This document shows positions 11,220-23,128 of a DNA stretch of 64,000 bases, one piece after another. The stretch covers positions 49,641,452 to 49,705,451 of the forward strand of contig CM059972.1 of NCBI GenBank assembly GCA_030490835.1, in the 5' to 3' direction. The notes beneath the pieces were generated by a model, which saw only the letters and a list, made by a program, of their open reading frames with translations, did no database searches and was not told where the DNA came from. Numbering within the stretch: the stretch's first letter is position 1; the number at the start of each line of letters is the position of its first letter. This DNA comes from Annona cherimola (taxonomy: Eukaryota; Streptophyta; Magnoliopsida; Magnoliales; Annonaceae). A program made the position numbers and the translations under genes.

Positions 11220-11560
11220 CTTTGCTCAACCTGAGCCTTAATGTCCGAGCAAGCCCACTTGGGCCCAAGACCCTCCAACAACCCGCTTAGGCCCAAAACT
11301 TCCAACAAGCTCAGGATGGGCCCAGAACTCTTCAACGAGCCCACTAGGGTCCAAAACTCCTCAAGAAACCCACTTGGGCCCAAAAATCTTCCAATAAGAC
11401 CAAGATGGCCCAAAACTCTTCAACAAGCCCAAGATGGCCCGAAACTCTTCAACAAGCCCACTCGGGCCCAGAACTCTTCAATAGGCCCAAGACAGTTGGG
11501 CCCAAAATCCCCCAACAAGCCCAGTTAGGCCCAAACCTCTTTAGATGGTCCAAGTTGACC
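11220..11560 (+). repeat. ~30-bp tandem array, GGCCCAAAACTCTTCAACAAG
   Basis: About ten variants of CCCAAAACTCTTCAACAAGC with a GGGCCC junction. The array is CA-rich on this strand and differs in sequence from the flanking arrays. The frame over it is an artefact of the repeat. Confidence 0.85.
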
Positions 11561-11805
11561 CAAACATATTTTTAAAATTCGGTTAAATCTATTTCTCGGT
11601 AAAACCACCCAATTATTCAATCCAAAGATTGAATACGCTGGCTTATTAAGCTGAAAGCAGGAGACGCTGGTCTACTGTGAAAATTCAGAAGCTGAGAGCA
11701 TACTTAGCTTGCTATGTAGGGTCACTAGTGTAGCCAACGGGCCTCTCACTATGCCCAAACCGAGTCATCGCCGGTCGACGGGCTAAGCGTAAACTCACAT
11801 TTAAG

Positions 11806-11935
11806 TCATGGCGCGTGGCGTCATGTACCACACATTTAAAGTCATTGCGCGTGGCATCATGTACCACACATTTGAGTTATGGCGCGTGGCGTCATGTACC
11901 ACACGTTCGAGTCACGGCGCGGGGCGAAGTGTACT
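11806..11935 (+). repeat. 36-bp tandem array, GGCGCGTGGCGTCATGTACC
   Basis: Four units, about every 36 bp, of GTCATGGCGCGTGGCGTCAT + GTACCACACATTT, the last one degenerate. They lie just before the poly(A)-signal-like site. Confidence 0.85.
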
Positions 11936-12024
11936 CATTTATCTTTGTTATTTTCGTGAGACACGATTTTTTGTGCACTTGTAAAGTTGTAGAAAAAATC
12001 TTCTACGCATTTCATCGTCATTTC

Positions 12025-12030
12025 AATAAA
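12025..12030 (+). terminator. Possible polyadenylation signal
   Basis: AATAAA followed by AT-rich DNA, about 90 bp after the last 36-bp unit and 3.5 kb downstream of the TATA box at 8494. Compatible with a 3' end, but such hexamers are frequent in AT-rich DNA. Confidence 0.35.
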
Positions 12031-13876
12031 ATAATCATTTTTTAGACTATTGTATTCAGCTCTTTTAATCAAGGGTTTTCTCGTTGGAGATGTAAAATCA
12101 GAATGTGGAATACAATGCAAAATATTTCTGTGATATACTTTTCGGACTCGGTTAAAGAATTAAATGCTTTAAAATTTTGTTGGGGAATTAATTAAGCATT
12201 TATTTTCAAAACCTGCATAGAAAAATAATTTTTCACGAGGCCGGAACACATGCCAAATTGGAATTATGCCTAAACATCGAAAATTTAGAGCGAAAATAGA
12301 GCATTCGGGAAAATAACATATGATATGTGTAAATAATGCTCCAAAATTGCTACATGATGATTTGGGATGAATAATAATGATTATTATGATGTTGGAATGA
12401 TGATATATTAATCTCATAATTTTTGGATTTAAGGATTATGCTTAAGTGAAATTACGATGAATTTTAGTATATGGAAAAAATGATTTAATTAGACAAGTTA
12501 ATAATGATAAATTCAAAATGCTTGAATTTTTCCATGATATACTAAACATAAGCTATGTCATAGTATTTTTATTTTTGGAAAAAATGTTAATTTTTGGAAC
12601 CCGTGAGCAGTAACCCACGTTGCTGTGAACAGTAACCTTGGGTAGAAAAAATGAGATTAGTATTTATATCTTAAAGAATATATAAATGGAATTTTTAAAG
12701 GGATTTATGGATAAAAAATCTATATAAGGACGTAATGACCAAGTATCTTTATAAGATTAACCTTTATAGGAATGAGGTAATGAATGATCATAAAGCATGC
12801 ATGGGAAGCAATCTAAGACATGGAACGGTATGCATAAAATATCCTTTTCACTTGTATAGGAAAAAGATAGAGGATTCAGACTGAAGTAAAACAAAAGGTA
12901 AGCAAGCAAACTTTTTGAAAATAATTTTATATGTTTTTTATATTGCAACCATGAAAAATGTCGAAATTACTTTATCATAAGCAAATCCTTATGAATATGA
13001 GGAGAAATGTAGAAATGGTTGCATTATGAAGGAGAAAGGAAAATTTTGATTTTCAAAATAATATTTGGTTTTATCGAACGAATTTGAAATGATTTATTAA
13101 AATGTTTTGAAAGAGATTTAAGGAAGGCCAACCGATAATCAATTTGAATGACAACTTTTTTAAAAAAGTAATGACCAACGGATCATACAAGCTTACCTTC
13201 ATATAAAAGTAACCCATGTGGCATGTGGACAAAGAATATAATATTGTATGAAAAATAAATTATGTGTTTGTATATCCTTTGTTCATAGAAAACCTAGAAA
13301 TGGGAAGGAAAATGTTTACAAAGTCTTTTATTTTCAAATATTAAAATATTTTTCGAAATTATTTTACCGCTCAAAAATTATTTAAAAACATTCTAGCAAA
13401 ATTTTGAAATTATTATTTCTCAAACATTTCCTTCAAATATTTTAAATGATTTAGAAATGTGTTATTTAAATGTTTTCAAAATTATTTAAGGTTGATCATC
13501 CTTACAAAATGTTTTTATTAACTTGTTAACTTGGGTTGTGCCAAGTTTTCAAGTTATAAAAGGGAATACAGGCCAATGTCTGTACTATTTTGAAATGACA
13601 TGCTAGCATCAAGTTTTGAAAAGGAAAAGTCACGGACTAGGGTCTGTGGAGTTTTATAAAAAGCATGCTAGCATAAGAATGTGGAGAAAGAAATGTGCAC
13701 ATGAGTTATGTACTAGGTCTACTGTAGAGGATATGAAGACCGGACGCGGTTGCAAGATGGGCCCCCTCTACATAGGCCAAATCGCTTGAAAAGGCGAAAT
13801 GCTGGCGGCACCCTCCCTGAAATGGGAGAAGGAACGGATAGCCGCCCAGCTAGTAGGCTATCTAATGAAAGGGTTT

Positions 13877-14108
13877 CTCTCCTAAGGAGGAAAGGGTGAT
13901 CATTTGATAAGTGTCGCCTACCAGACAGACAGAAACGTAATGCATGATGCATATGTTTGTTTTGAAAAAGTTTTATGGAAAATATTTTGTTTTTCTCCTA
14001 AGGAGGAAAGGGTGATCACTTGGTAAGTGTCACCTACCAGACGGACAGAAACGTAATGCATGATGCATATGCTTGTTTTGAAAAGGTTTTATGAAAAATG
14101 TTTTAAGG
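13877..14108 (+). repeat. 116-bp tandem duplication within copy C
   Basis: Two adjacent near-identical copies, each holding CCTAAGGAGGAAAGGGTGAT, AAGTGTC-CCTACCAGAC and AACGTAATGCATGATGCATA, with a period of 116 bp (13881 and 13997). The other giant LTRs carry a single version of this module (42365, 47947). Confidence 0.85.
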
Positions 14109-14735
14109 ACCTGAGAATGTCCTTGGAGAAAGGAAGTTTTATGAAAAATATTTTTATGTCCATGAAAAAGAGGTTTACATGTTATGTTTGCAAGCATATG
14201 TTTTATGAAAAGGTTTCCAAGAATGGTTTACGAAAAGGTTTCTATTCCATTGATATTTGATCACTTGGTAAGTGTCTTCTATCGAATGGAGATAAATGCA
14301 TTTAAATGAAAGAAAAATGCTTGCTTATTGAGTTTCGACTCATGTTTTGTTTTCCCAACCTTAGACAGGTTTAGGGAAAATCCAAGATATAAAAGGCGTG
14401 TATTACTAAAGAAAAAGACAAATCTACAAAGGTTAGTAGATTTTTGTATGAATAAATGTCCTAATGGGATATGGCGAAAAAGACATAGGTTGTATGAAAT
14501 TATAAAGTTATGAATAATATGAGAAGTTGATGATTTATGATGATATGGATAAGTTCATTATGAATGTTGATGAGTATATGTTTATGTGAGGAAAGAAAAG
14601 AAAAAGAAAAAAAAATTTGGACGAGATCCAATTAAGAACCCGCCGTGTGATCAGGGCAACAATCCTGAGTCACGTTTACCAATCAAAAATGGTCCCAGAG
14701 TAAGGCTTCTAGGCGCTCCGGTTCGGGGCGCCACA

Positions 14736-15213
14736 CAAGGGGTACCCTTGTCTGATTCCCTTTAACGCATTAAAAGCATCCGATCTGAATCCATTGAGAA
14801 TTACCCTAAAAGAGACAGTTGATATACATGTCATTATCCATCCTATCCATCTTTTAGTAAACCTCATAGCCCTCATAATCTTTTCCAATGAACTCCATTC
14901 AATTCTGTCATATGCCTTTAACATATCCAATTTGATTACCACTTCTTCTCTTCTTCCTGTCATTCTTTTTCTTAATCCATGGATAGCCTCAAAGGTAATG
15001 ATCATGTTGTCCCCAATTTGTCTTCTCAAGACGAAAGCACTTTGGTTCTCAGAGATAACTTTTGAAAGATACCTTTCTAGTCTATTTGCAAGCACTTTTG
15101 CTAATATTTTATAACTGGTGTCACATAGGCTAATCGGTCTATAATCTATTAACCTGTTTTCCTCCTTTTTAGGAACTAGAATGATCTTAGTGTGATTTAG
15201 CATTCACATTTAT
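14736..15213 (-). pseudogene. L1-type LINE ORF2, RT fingers/palm part
   Basis: Minus-strand frame of about 155 codons: IILVPKKEENRLIDYRPISL, YKILAKVLANRL, SENQSAFVLRRQIGDN, VIKLDMLKAYDRIEW (catalytic Asp in KLDMLKAYD) and GIRQGYPL (usually RQGDPLSP). It is bounded exactly by copy C on the left (CAAGG) and copy D on the right (TTTAT). Both neighbours continue the same protein, the palm at 5439 and the N-terminal RT at 19664. Confidence 0.9.
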
Positions 15214-18200
15214 TGCGGCACCCCAACCCGAGATGTCACATCTTGATCCTTACTCCAAGATCTTATCGATTGGTAAATGTGAATCAGGATTGTTGCCCTG
15301 ATCACATGGCAGATTCTTAATTGGATCTCCTCCAAATTTTTTTCTCATTTCATTTCTTTACATTTTACTCCATTCATCTTACAAGCTACAATACACTTGT
15401 AATCAATTGTACATATCATTCATAACATCTCAACTTGCCCTTCTACATTAAAGATCCTTTTGACCTGATCATGATATTTTCATTCTATACATACATACAT
15501 ACATACATTCATCAGTTCTTAGCATACAAGCACTTATCAATTAAGGCATTCCTTATCTCAGTCATATCATATCTATACAAGGCATTTACAATCTAATCTT
15601 TTACTTTCTCAATCATAAAGTATACCAAGCTCTATGGTATCATATTCGCCTTTCATGGTGTAAGGTTGTTTTTCCTTACACATTCAGATTATATGTACGC
15701 AACTTGTCATTTTATCATAACCATAAACCCTAGATCACAATAGGGCATTTACTCATATTTCACATACAAAGGATTACGAACCTTTAAAAATTTCTTTTTC
15801 CTTTTCTCAGGGAGAACATGCTTTCCGTCACTTGATTTCCTTGCACCTGTCTAAGGGGGGAAAACAAAACATGAGTCGAAACTCAATAAGCAAACATCTT
15901 TCATTCTCATTTAAATGCATTTCTCTCCATTCGATAGGAGACACTTAGCAAGTGATCAACTACCAATGGAACAGAAACTTTTTCATAAACCATTCATGGA
16001 AACCATTCATAAACTATTTATGAAAATCATTCATGCAAACCATTCATGTAAACCATTCGTAAATTCCAATTTTTTGGGCATTTCATAAATATTAGATGTG
16101 CAAATGCATCATTTACATTCATGACATAATCCTTCATGTGAGGGTAGGCTAGCTCAGGGAATCATCCTTTCATAACATGATCTTTTCCATCCTTGGCACC
16201 GACCTTCTGACTTGGCAACGTCAAGGGCGGACTCCTCGTCCTACTTCTGCCTTGACTAGCCTACTTGATTTTCATTCCATGCATGACTTTTAGTCATCCC
16301 GACATTACATACCTCTTACACATGGTAACTTGTTATTCTCATGTAGAGAATTCTTTGCACCATCCAGTTGAATCATATCGATGAAATATTATTCAAATTC
16401 ATGCTGGCATGCCATTTCCAAATAGAGAAGAATTTATTCAATCATTTCATTAAAAGCAGTAATCAATTCGCAACAAAGAGATGAAGGGATGTCCATTCTT
16501 AAATAACTTTAGAAACATTCAAGTAAAATCACTTGAAAACATTTTTAGCATTTGAGAATAAAATATCATTTTCAAAAATCCCACTTGCTTATTTGTGGCG
16601 ATCTTTTTTGCGCCTTCCATCCTTTCCTTGCCTTTTCTTAGATAAGTAAACATGATTACCTTATACATTTTTATCATATATTGTGCTTGTATGCCTTGTC
16701 TTTTTCTTCAATTCACATATACGTGTCATATAAGTTTAATCTCATATGGTCCATAACACATTAACTTTAAATCATTCTTTCTTTGGAATGCATATCCATC
16801 TTCACCCTTTTCAATGGTCACACATATATATATGACTTACTCATAAGTCTTTTGACAGCCACATAACTACGTAATCTTAGTTAGTGGTTCATTTCTTCAT
16901 TCCATTCATATATCTCAATAACATAGACATATATATATCATAGGGTTTTCAACTTGCATTTAATCTCCTTTTAATCATTCAAAAAAATTGGGTAACCCTC
17001 ACTTTAGACTTCACCAATCAAGTTCAAGCAAGGTTTCTCAAATTCATTTTTCTTAAGTCATATGTATATCCCATATGATTTCTATTAGCTTACATAACCC
17101 ACTTGTATTTCAAGTTAGGTGTTCATACATGGCAACATAGCTTATATATAGCATATCATCCACTCATTCATTTTTAATACCCTTATGGAAGGTAAACATT
17201 TAAATACATTATAACTCTTTCATTAAATCATTATATGGAGGTTTATTACCTCCCATTTATCATTTGTCACATATTTCATACGTCGGTGCTCACTTTAGGC
17301 ACATATATGATGTCTTAAACTTCATATATAAATCTCAATTTTTAAGATTATACTTAATCATCAAATCAGCAACATAATCCTGAATTTTACCATTATTCCA
17401 TGCATTTTTGCATTTTAGGAATTCATATAATCATTCACCACTTATCCATGCTTAGCCTTCCACATACACTCAACTTATAACTCATAACTTATGTGTTTCT
17501 TAAAATCTTTCAACACAGCAACTTGTATCTTATTTTAGCATGATTAAACCCCTTAATTAACATGTAATTTAGGGTTTAATTACGGAATTTTAATCATTCA
17601 TCATAGGGTTCCAAAACGGAAATGTTAGGACCCGTTTTACATCCTTTCAACGCCTCTTTTGATACTTTAATCAAACAGATTTATAATCCATAAATTCCAA
17701 CAACTAATCATGTTTTTCTAACCCAAATTTAGGGTAATATCATATGTTCAAAATTCATATATTGATTGCTTCCAAAACAGCAACATCTCAAGCATGTAGG
17801 GTATCTCGTTTTACTGTTTGGACGTCCTTATCTATATGTCCCAAAAAATCAGATTTAGGGCAAATCTTTCCAAGCCATTTTGAACATCCAAAGTAATCTT
17901 AATTTAGGGTACTTTACCCTCTAATTCATTCATAAATTATTTAAACTAATTCATGCATCATATATATCATAAAAACATGAAAATCGGATTATATACATAA
18001 CCCTAAGTCTCATCCTTTTTAAAATCCATAGATTATGTCCAAATCAATATATATAATTCATTAAATTATGATTCATAATCTAATCATGATATTACTTGAA
18101 AACAGCAACTTAACATGAGAAATTAAGAAAATTCCAGCTAGGTTTAGGCATCATATTCAAGCCTAGTGTCCAATTTAACCCCTTTAAACCATTGAATTCA

Positions 18201-19658
18201 TTCTTTCCATTCAATCCTTATTCAATACTCTAATCAAGGGCATCATGAATCATCCTTTAAGAGTTCATTATGAATCAAATTCATGACCCATAATTTGAGG
18301 TGAAAAACTTAAGATTAAAGAATCCAAAACTCAATCATGCTTCCTTGAATTCTAGAAAACTTTGAATCCAATCTTTCCTATCTTGAATCCCTTTCTTTCC
18401 TCCCCTTTTTCTCTCTTTTTCTCCTCTTTTCCTTGCTGTTTTGGGTCGTGCAAGCTGCCTTGCTTGGAGGATTTTGCTCCTCAAAATTTTCTCTCTCTAA
18501 CCCTCTTGGAATGTCCCCATGAAAGCTTCTTTTATACCCTTCATTTTTCAGATTTTTGGGTCCACTTGCCACATCATTTGGAGGATAATTTAATGTCCTC
18601 TTATCCCTTTGATGACATGGCCCATTCATGACCAAGTAAAATGGGTAATTATCTCATTTTTGAATTTCCAAATCTAAGCTCATAAATGAGCTACTTAGCT
18701 CCCTCAAGTGGACGTCCACATGGCTGCATGGAATAACTTTCTTGGTCACCAAGTCACTCCCATTTATGTGCATTTACATGCCCTTGCTTCCTTATCATAG
18801 CTAGATTTTGACTTAGGAAATTAAAAAATCAAAAATCAATGTAGAGATCCCCTTTGGACGTCCCTTCTTCATGCCACATATGTGGCCACCCATGGCTACT
18901 CCCTTAGCCATTTAATTCATGCATTTAACTCCTTGATTTTCTAAGGATTTTAGCCCTTGACTTAATCCAAAAAATCTAGCTCAAAGCACCTCCTTTAGAC
19001 ACCTCTCATGGGTATTAAACCAAACCATTAAACCACTTGCTTTTTAATAAATATTATGGTCCTTTATGATGCACAAAGTCAAAGTTATGCGCCTTTTTCT
19101 GATTAAGTGTATTCCCATGATAATTAGCTTAATCCAATCCTTCCATAACATTAATCTTATAATTTTATCTACCTGTTTCAATTTTCATCTCAATACGACT
19201 TTTTTAAGTCAAGTTATGATCATTTGAAATTATCCTTTAGGTGTGAGATGAAAATAAATAATTATCATCTTAATCCCATCATATTTTCCTTAATCCAATT
19301 CATCCATAAGATTGAGCCCAAATTCATTTTCTCATCTTTCAAATTTCATCTCAATCCACCTTATAGGCGTCAAGTTATGAATTTTCTAACATTTTTCTCC
19401 TTAAATCCATAATTATCATCATAATTTTCATAAATCAAATCATGATAATTAAAATAATTATTCATGACACCTTAGCATTTTTAATCCTCATTAAGCCCCT
19501 TTAGTCATATTGACTCACATTGGGCTATGACAATTAATTTTAATCACTATTCTTAATCATAACCCTAATTGCAAAATATCATTGAATCATAAAAATCATA
19601 AATCATGTAAATAACACATGTATCATATTTATATGCCTACTTGAGTCTGGGTGTCACA
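15214..19658 (-). mobile_element. Giant solo LTR (copy D), reverse
   Basis: On the minus strand it starts TGTGACACCCAGACTCAAG at 19658 and ends GGGGTGCCGCA at 15214 (4445 bp). Perfect 5-bp duplications TTTAT lie at 15209-15213 and 19659-19663. A minus-strand TATA box (TATAAAAG, plus 18529-18536) lies 1.12 kb from the start. The shared 3' blocks appear at 15214-15310 and near 15860-15890 (reverse). No coding sequence. Inserted in the LINE between the N-terminal RT region and the RT fingers. Confidence 0.88.
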
Positions 19659-19663
19659 TTTAT

Positions 19664-21730
19664 TTTTTCATCTCTTACTGGGATCCTGATTCCAAGAGAT
19701 TCCTGCACGCCCTAAAGACTGCCTCTCCCACCACCTCCCATGGGTGTTAGTAGAAACCTGCAGATAATCTGTCTGGGCTAGGGGATTTTTCTGAGTTCAT
19801 ATTTTTAACTACCTCCTACAGTTCTTCTCTACATAATGGAGCAGTCAGCACCTCATTTTCTCTGTTAGAAATTTCTTTTTTAACCACACCTGTGATGAGA
19901 TCCACACCCATTGTCCCCTCCGATTTGAAAAGTTGAGAGTAGAACAAAACTGCCATCTGCTCCTTTTTCCGCTATTCCACATGGTTTCTTCCCTCATCAT
20001 CCACCAACTCGACAATTTGGTTCCTTCTTCTTCTTTCTGTGGCTGTTTTGTGAAAGAAACTAGTATTTTTGCCTCCACATTTCAGCCACTGAATCCTGAA
20101 TCTTTGCTTCTATAGAATCTCCTCATCCTGTAGCAGGTTGTTTGCTCTTTATTCTTGCTCCTTGATTCTGTCATCCCTGATGTCAGAAGACTGCTCAACT
20201 TTGATGTGGTGTAATCGATCTTGTTGCAGCTTGATTTATTTTTGCAAGTTACCAAGCTCTTCCTTATTCCACCATTGAAGAGTAGCTCTATATCTATTTA
20301 GTCTTTGAACTAAAGTTTCTACTTATTCTCCTTAGGTCACCCTTTGTTCTCTCTAGCAACTCGTGATAATGTCCTTTGCTCTTCTGTCATGACCCCAAAA
20401 TAATTCACATCTAAATTCTCTTGGGGGGCGTCTCATACCACTATTATAGTTCAGCTTCACCACAATAGGTGAGTGTTTAGAAACTGCAGCAGATAGGTGC
20501 ATTGTCCTTGAAAATAGGAAACAATCCATTCAATCTAAAGTAGCCACAGCCCTATCGAGCCGAGCTTCAACGCTTTCTTCTCCACGCCTATTGTTTCTCC
20601 AAGTAAATTCGTAACTAGTGAACCCCAAATCGATCAGCTGACAATCATCCAATACTTCCCTAAATTTCACCATTTGAGCTTCAACCCTTGAGTGGGCACT
20701 GAGAACTTCCAAAATTTCAATAACTTCATTGAATTCACCAACCACCAGCCAAGTTGATGAGCTCGAATCTTTTAAATGTTGCGTTAGTCTCCAAGCTTCA
20801 ATTCTCTACCGAACTTCGTGCTCTCCATAAAAGCATGTTATTCTCCACACTTTCTTTCCTGCATCCAAAATTTCAACATCAATATGGTGAGCTGAAAAAG
20901 ATTTTATAGCGAGGTTTAGGCTTTTGTTCCATATAATCGCAAATCCCCCTCTTCTCTCCAGGCAACTTATGGCAAAACAACAGTCAAAATGCATTCTTCG
21001 CCTAATACTTTTTATTTCTTCTGATTTCCTTTTTATTTCAAAGAGAAACACGAAAATAGGAGCTTTTCTCTTTATTAAGTCAAGAAGGTTTCGAATTGTT
21101 CGTGGGTTCCCAAGCCCCTGACAATTCTATGCCAAAATCAACATTTATTTGTGGCAGGTCTGGGGGACTATCCCAACATTCGCTAAATCCTATTGCTCAA
21201 CCATTTCCGTAACAACAACCTCAATCCTTCTCTTCTTGTCATCAATAGAGATCTCTTTTTCCTCATGTTCCTACTATTCCCATTGCCTTTTCATCTAACC
21301 CCTTTCCTCTGTATAGATTTTACCACTCTATCTGTCTCCATCATTGTCTCCCCAGGTTTCCTTCTCTATTTTCCTCTTGTCCCTATCCCTACTCACCTTT
21401 TCTTCCCTTCTCTCTACCCTGCTCGGTGGTCCAGCTGTGTTATGATAGGTGAGTTGGGTGGATATTTACCTTTCCCACTACAATCGACCTCCTACTAGTA
21501 TTTATCAAGGATTCCACCTCTACAGGGACATTACTTATTCTTTCCCCCACGTGATTCCCCTTCCCCTTCTAATGATTTTGGTATTCCTCTTTCAGTTCTT
21601 TTTCCCCTCCACTATTTTTTCTATGCTTCCTGTCAGTTTCGAGCCCCCTATGACTTTCCTCACTTCTTTTTCCTTCCTTCCATGTGAGCCCTTCTCTCTC
21701 TATAGCTTCCATACTTGGTACATATACTAA
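19664..21730 (-). pseudogene. L1-type LINE, endonuclease and N-terminal RT part
   Basis: The 5' piece of the broken LINE. Minus-strand frames give an AP-endonuclease start (LA-stop-NCQGLGNPRT near 21130; the usual Trp codon is TAG), then RRGGFAIIWN, ITCFYGEHE and LGFTSYEFTWRNNRRGEES..ARLDRAVA (about 20540-20640). The linker to RT is KNTSFFHKTATKRRR (about 20030-20070), then LCREELQEVVKNMNSEKSPS (about 19800). The CT-rich stretch 21190-21730 (plus strand) may be the end of ORF1 or the 5' region. Multiple stops and frameshifts. Confidence 0.85.
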
Positions 21731-22560
21731 ATACATTTAGATTAAAAAATTTTAAAATTTTTTTTTAAAAAAAGTTATACACCAAAGTATGTTGAGAAGC
21801 CAATAACCAGGTGCACTCAATTGGAATCCTTAGTTACATGAGTGACAAAAAAGCCACAGTTTTTTTTATTATTATGAAAAAAGCCACAGTTTTAATGCTA
21901 GCTTTTGACGTTGAAAAGAACCATAAGCATATTTTGGGCCATTACGTACAATCGCAACCGTCCACTCAGGCTTTAGGTGTTCATGCTAATTATGGATGAA
22001 TGATCAATCATAAGCAATTAAGGATGGAAATCCGTCTGTCGGACATTTAGTTGTCCTAAGAAAACGACTCGACCGCCGCCTGAAAGGCTGATACTTACGT
22101 TCTGGAATGCCAACAAGACGTTACATGCCCACATGCCTCTCGCGCTCGCAGCGGTGTTTATCCAACAAAATCCTTTTTCTTTGTACGTCATTGTATTTCT
22201 GCACGCGCGACATGGACACGATGGGGATAGCTCACGACTCAAATTCGCAACCATGTCCTAATCAAATGCATAAATAAAATACTTTTTTCAGAGCCTCATT
22301 CATTCTTAAATTACATAGGCCCTACATATATAAATCCGTGGAAGTCTCACTCACAGAAAGTAATATTTTTAAAAACTAATTTATTTCCAAATTTTGGACA
22401 TGCTCAAACATACTGCTTATTAATAATCTTGGGCTGCTGGATGTTAAGAATATAAAAAGTTGTATGCGATTTTTAAAAAAGAATTAATTATTTTTATAAG
22501 AAAAAAATAATTATTTTTTAAGAATACAAAAAGCATTTATGAGAGAGATGTAATTGTCCG
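21731..22560. other. Mostly unique DNA without recognisable feature
   Basis: A low-complexity AT tract (21735-21780) followed by moderately GC sequence around 22020-22260. The minus frame there (78 codons) has no recognisable family. Nothing supported. Confidence 0.5.
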
Positions 22561-22572
22561 ATCCAAGTTGGG

Positions 22573-22960
22573 TTAGAAAATGCAGAAACTTGGTGCCGAG
22601 TGCTGAAGCAGGCAGCAGCTCTGAATCTGATTGGTTAAAACTTTAAAAAACATAAGACGCCAATTCGATTCGACGAAGACAGACGTCTCTTTCCTTCTTT
22701 TATTATGTCTTTCTTTTTTAACCCTTTTCCTAATTTTCGTTATCTTTTCCTGCCTTTGCAGAGAAGAAAAGCTACTTTGGGGATTGGGATTGCTTTTCTG
22801 GGCGTTAAGAGTTGGAATCACGACTGGTTAGCCTCCACTGGACCCTTTTGTGGTCTGAGGCTCTGAGCCAGCAAAAATTTTGATTGCCCCGAGGGTTGGC
22901 CTGAGCCTTTACAAGCGTTAATCTCGCTTGCTTTGGTAGAAAATGACTTGAAGATAGCAT
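22573..22960 (+). other. Possible exon-like unique segment
   Basis: GC-richer stretch with a pyrimidine tract and acceptor-like TGCCTTTGCAG at about 22751-22761, followed by an open plus-strand piece (RRKATLGIGIAFLGVKSWN). It could be a leftover of a host gene. I do not recognise a family and no start or donor is convincing. Confidence 0.2.
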
Positions 22961-23128
22961 AGAAGTCATGCTTTTGCGGCGCAAAAGCCTATGGTACTAT
23001 AGTTTTTATAAAAACGCAAAATTACTAGTGTATTAGCTGTGTGTGGTTTCTCGTAAAAAAAAAAAAAACTGTATTTGGGTAGTAATAAAATTTTTGAATA
23101 AAAAAATTTTTGATGTAAACATTTTTAA

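Larger units (their letters stand above)
5440..14735 (+). mobile_element. Giant solo LTR (copy C) with large nested insert
   Basis: Begins TGTAAAACCCCAA (as does 43407) and ends TTCGGGGCGCCACA. It is flanked by perfect 5-bp duplications CAAGG (5435-5439, 14736-14740) and inserted in the LINE RT palm. TATA box TATAAATA at 6311-6318. GGTAAGCAAGC at 12897 and conserved blocks at 14320-14350 and 14640-14735 align with the other copies. The extra length against copy G (6.0 kb) is explained by an insert lying roughly between 6640 and 12045. No LTR-retrotransposon coding sequence. TG...CA ends plus a 5-bp duplication without terminal direct repeats fit a solo LTR. Confidence 0.85.

Noticed and set aside
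11072..11528. Open frames of 95-113 codons on both strands
   Set aside because: Both translate the ~30-bp GGCCCAAAAC repeat; no domain, and the periodicity explains the openness.
14794..15114. 106-codon plus-strand open frame
   Set aside because: Antisense shadow of the LINE reverse transcriptase on the minus strand.
18362..18631. 89-codon plus-strand and 85-codon minus-strand frames
   Set aside because: They cover the CT-rich leader region after the TATA box of copy D; the same region in copies B and F has no matching conserved frame.
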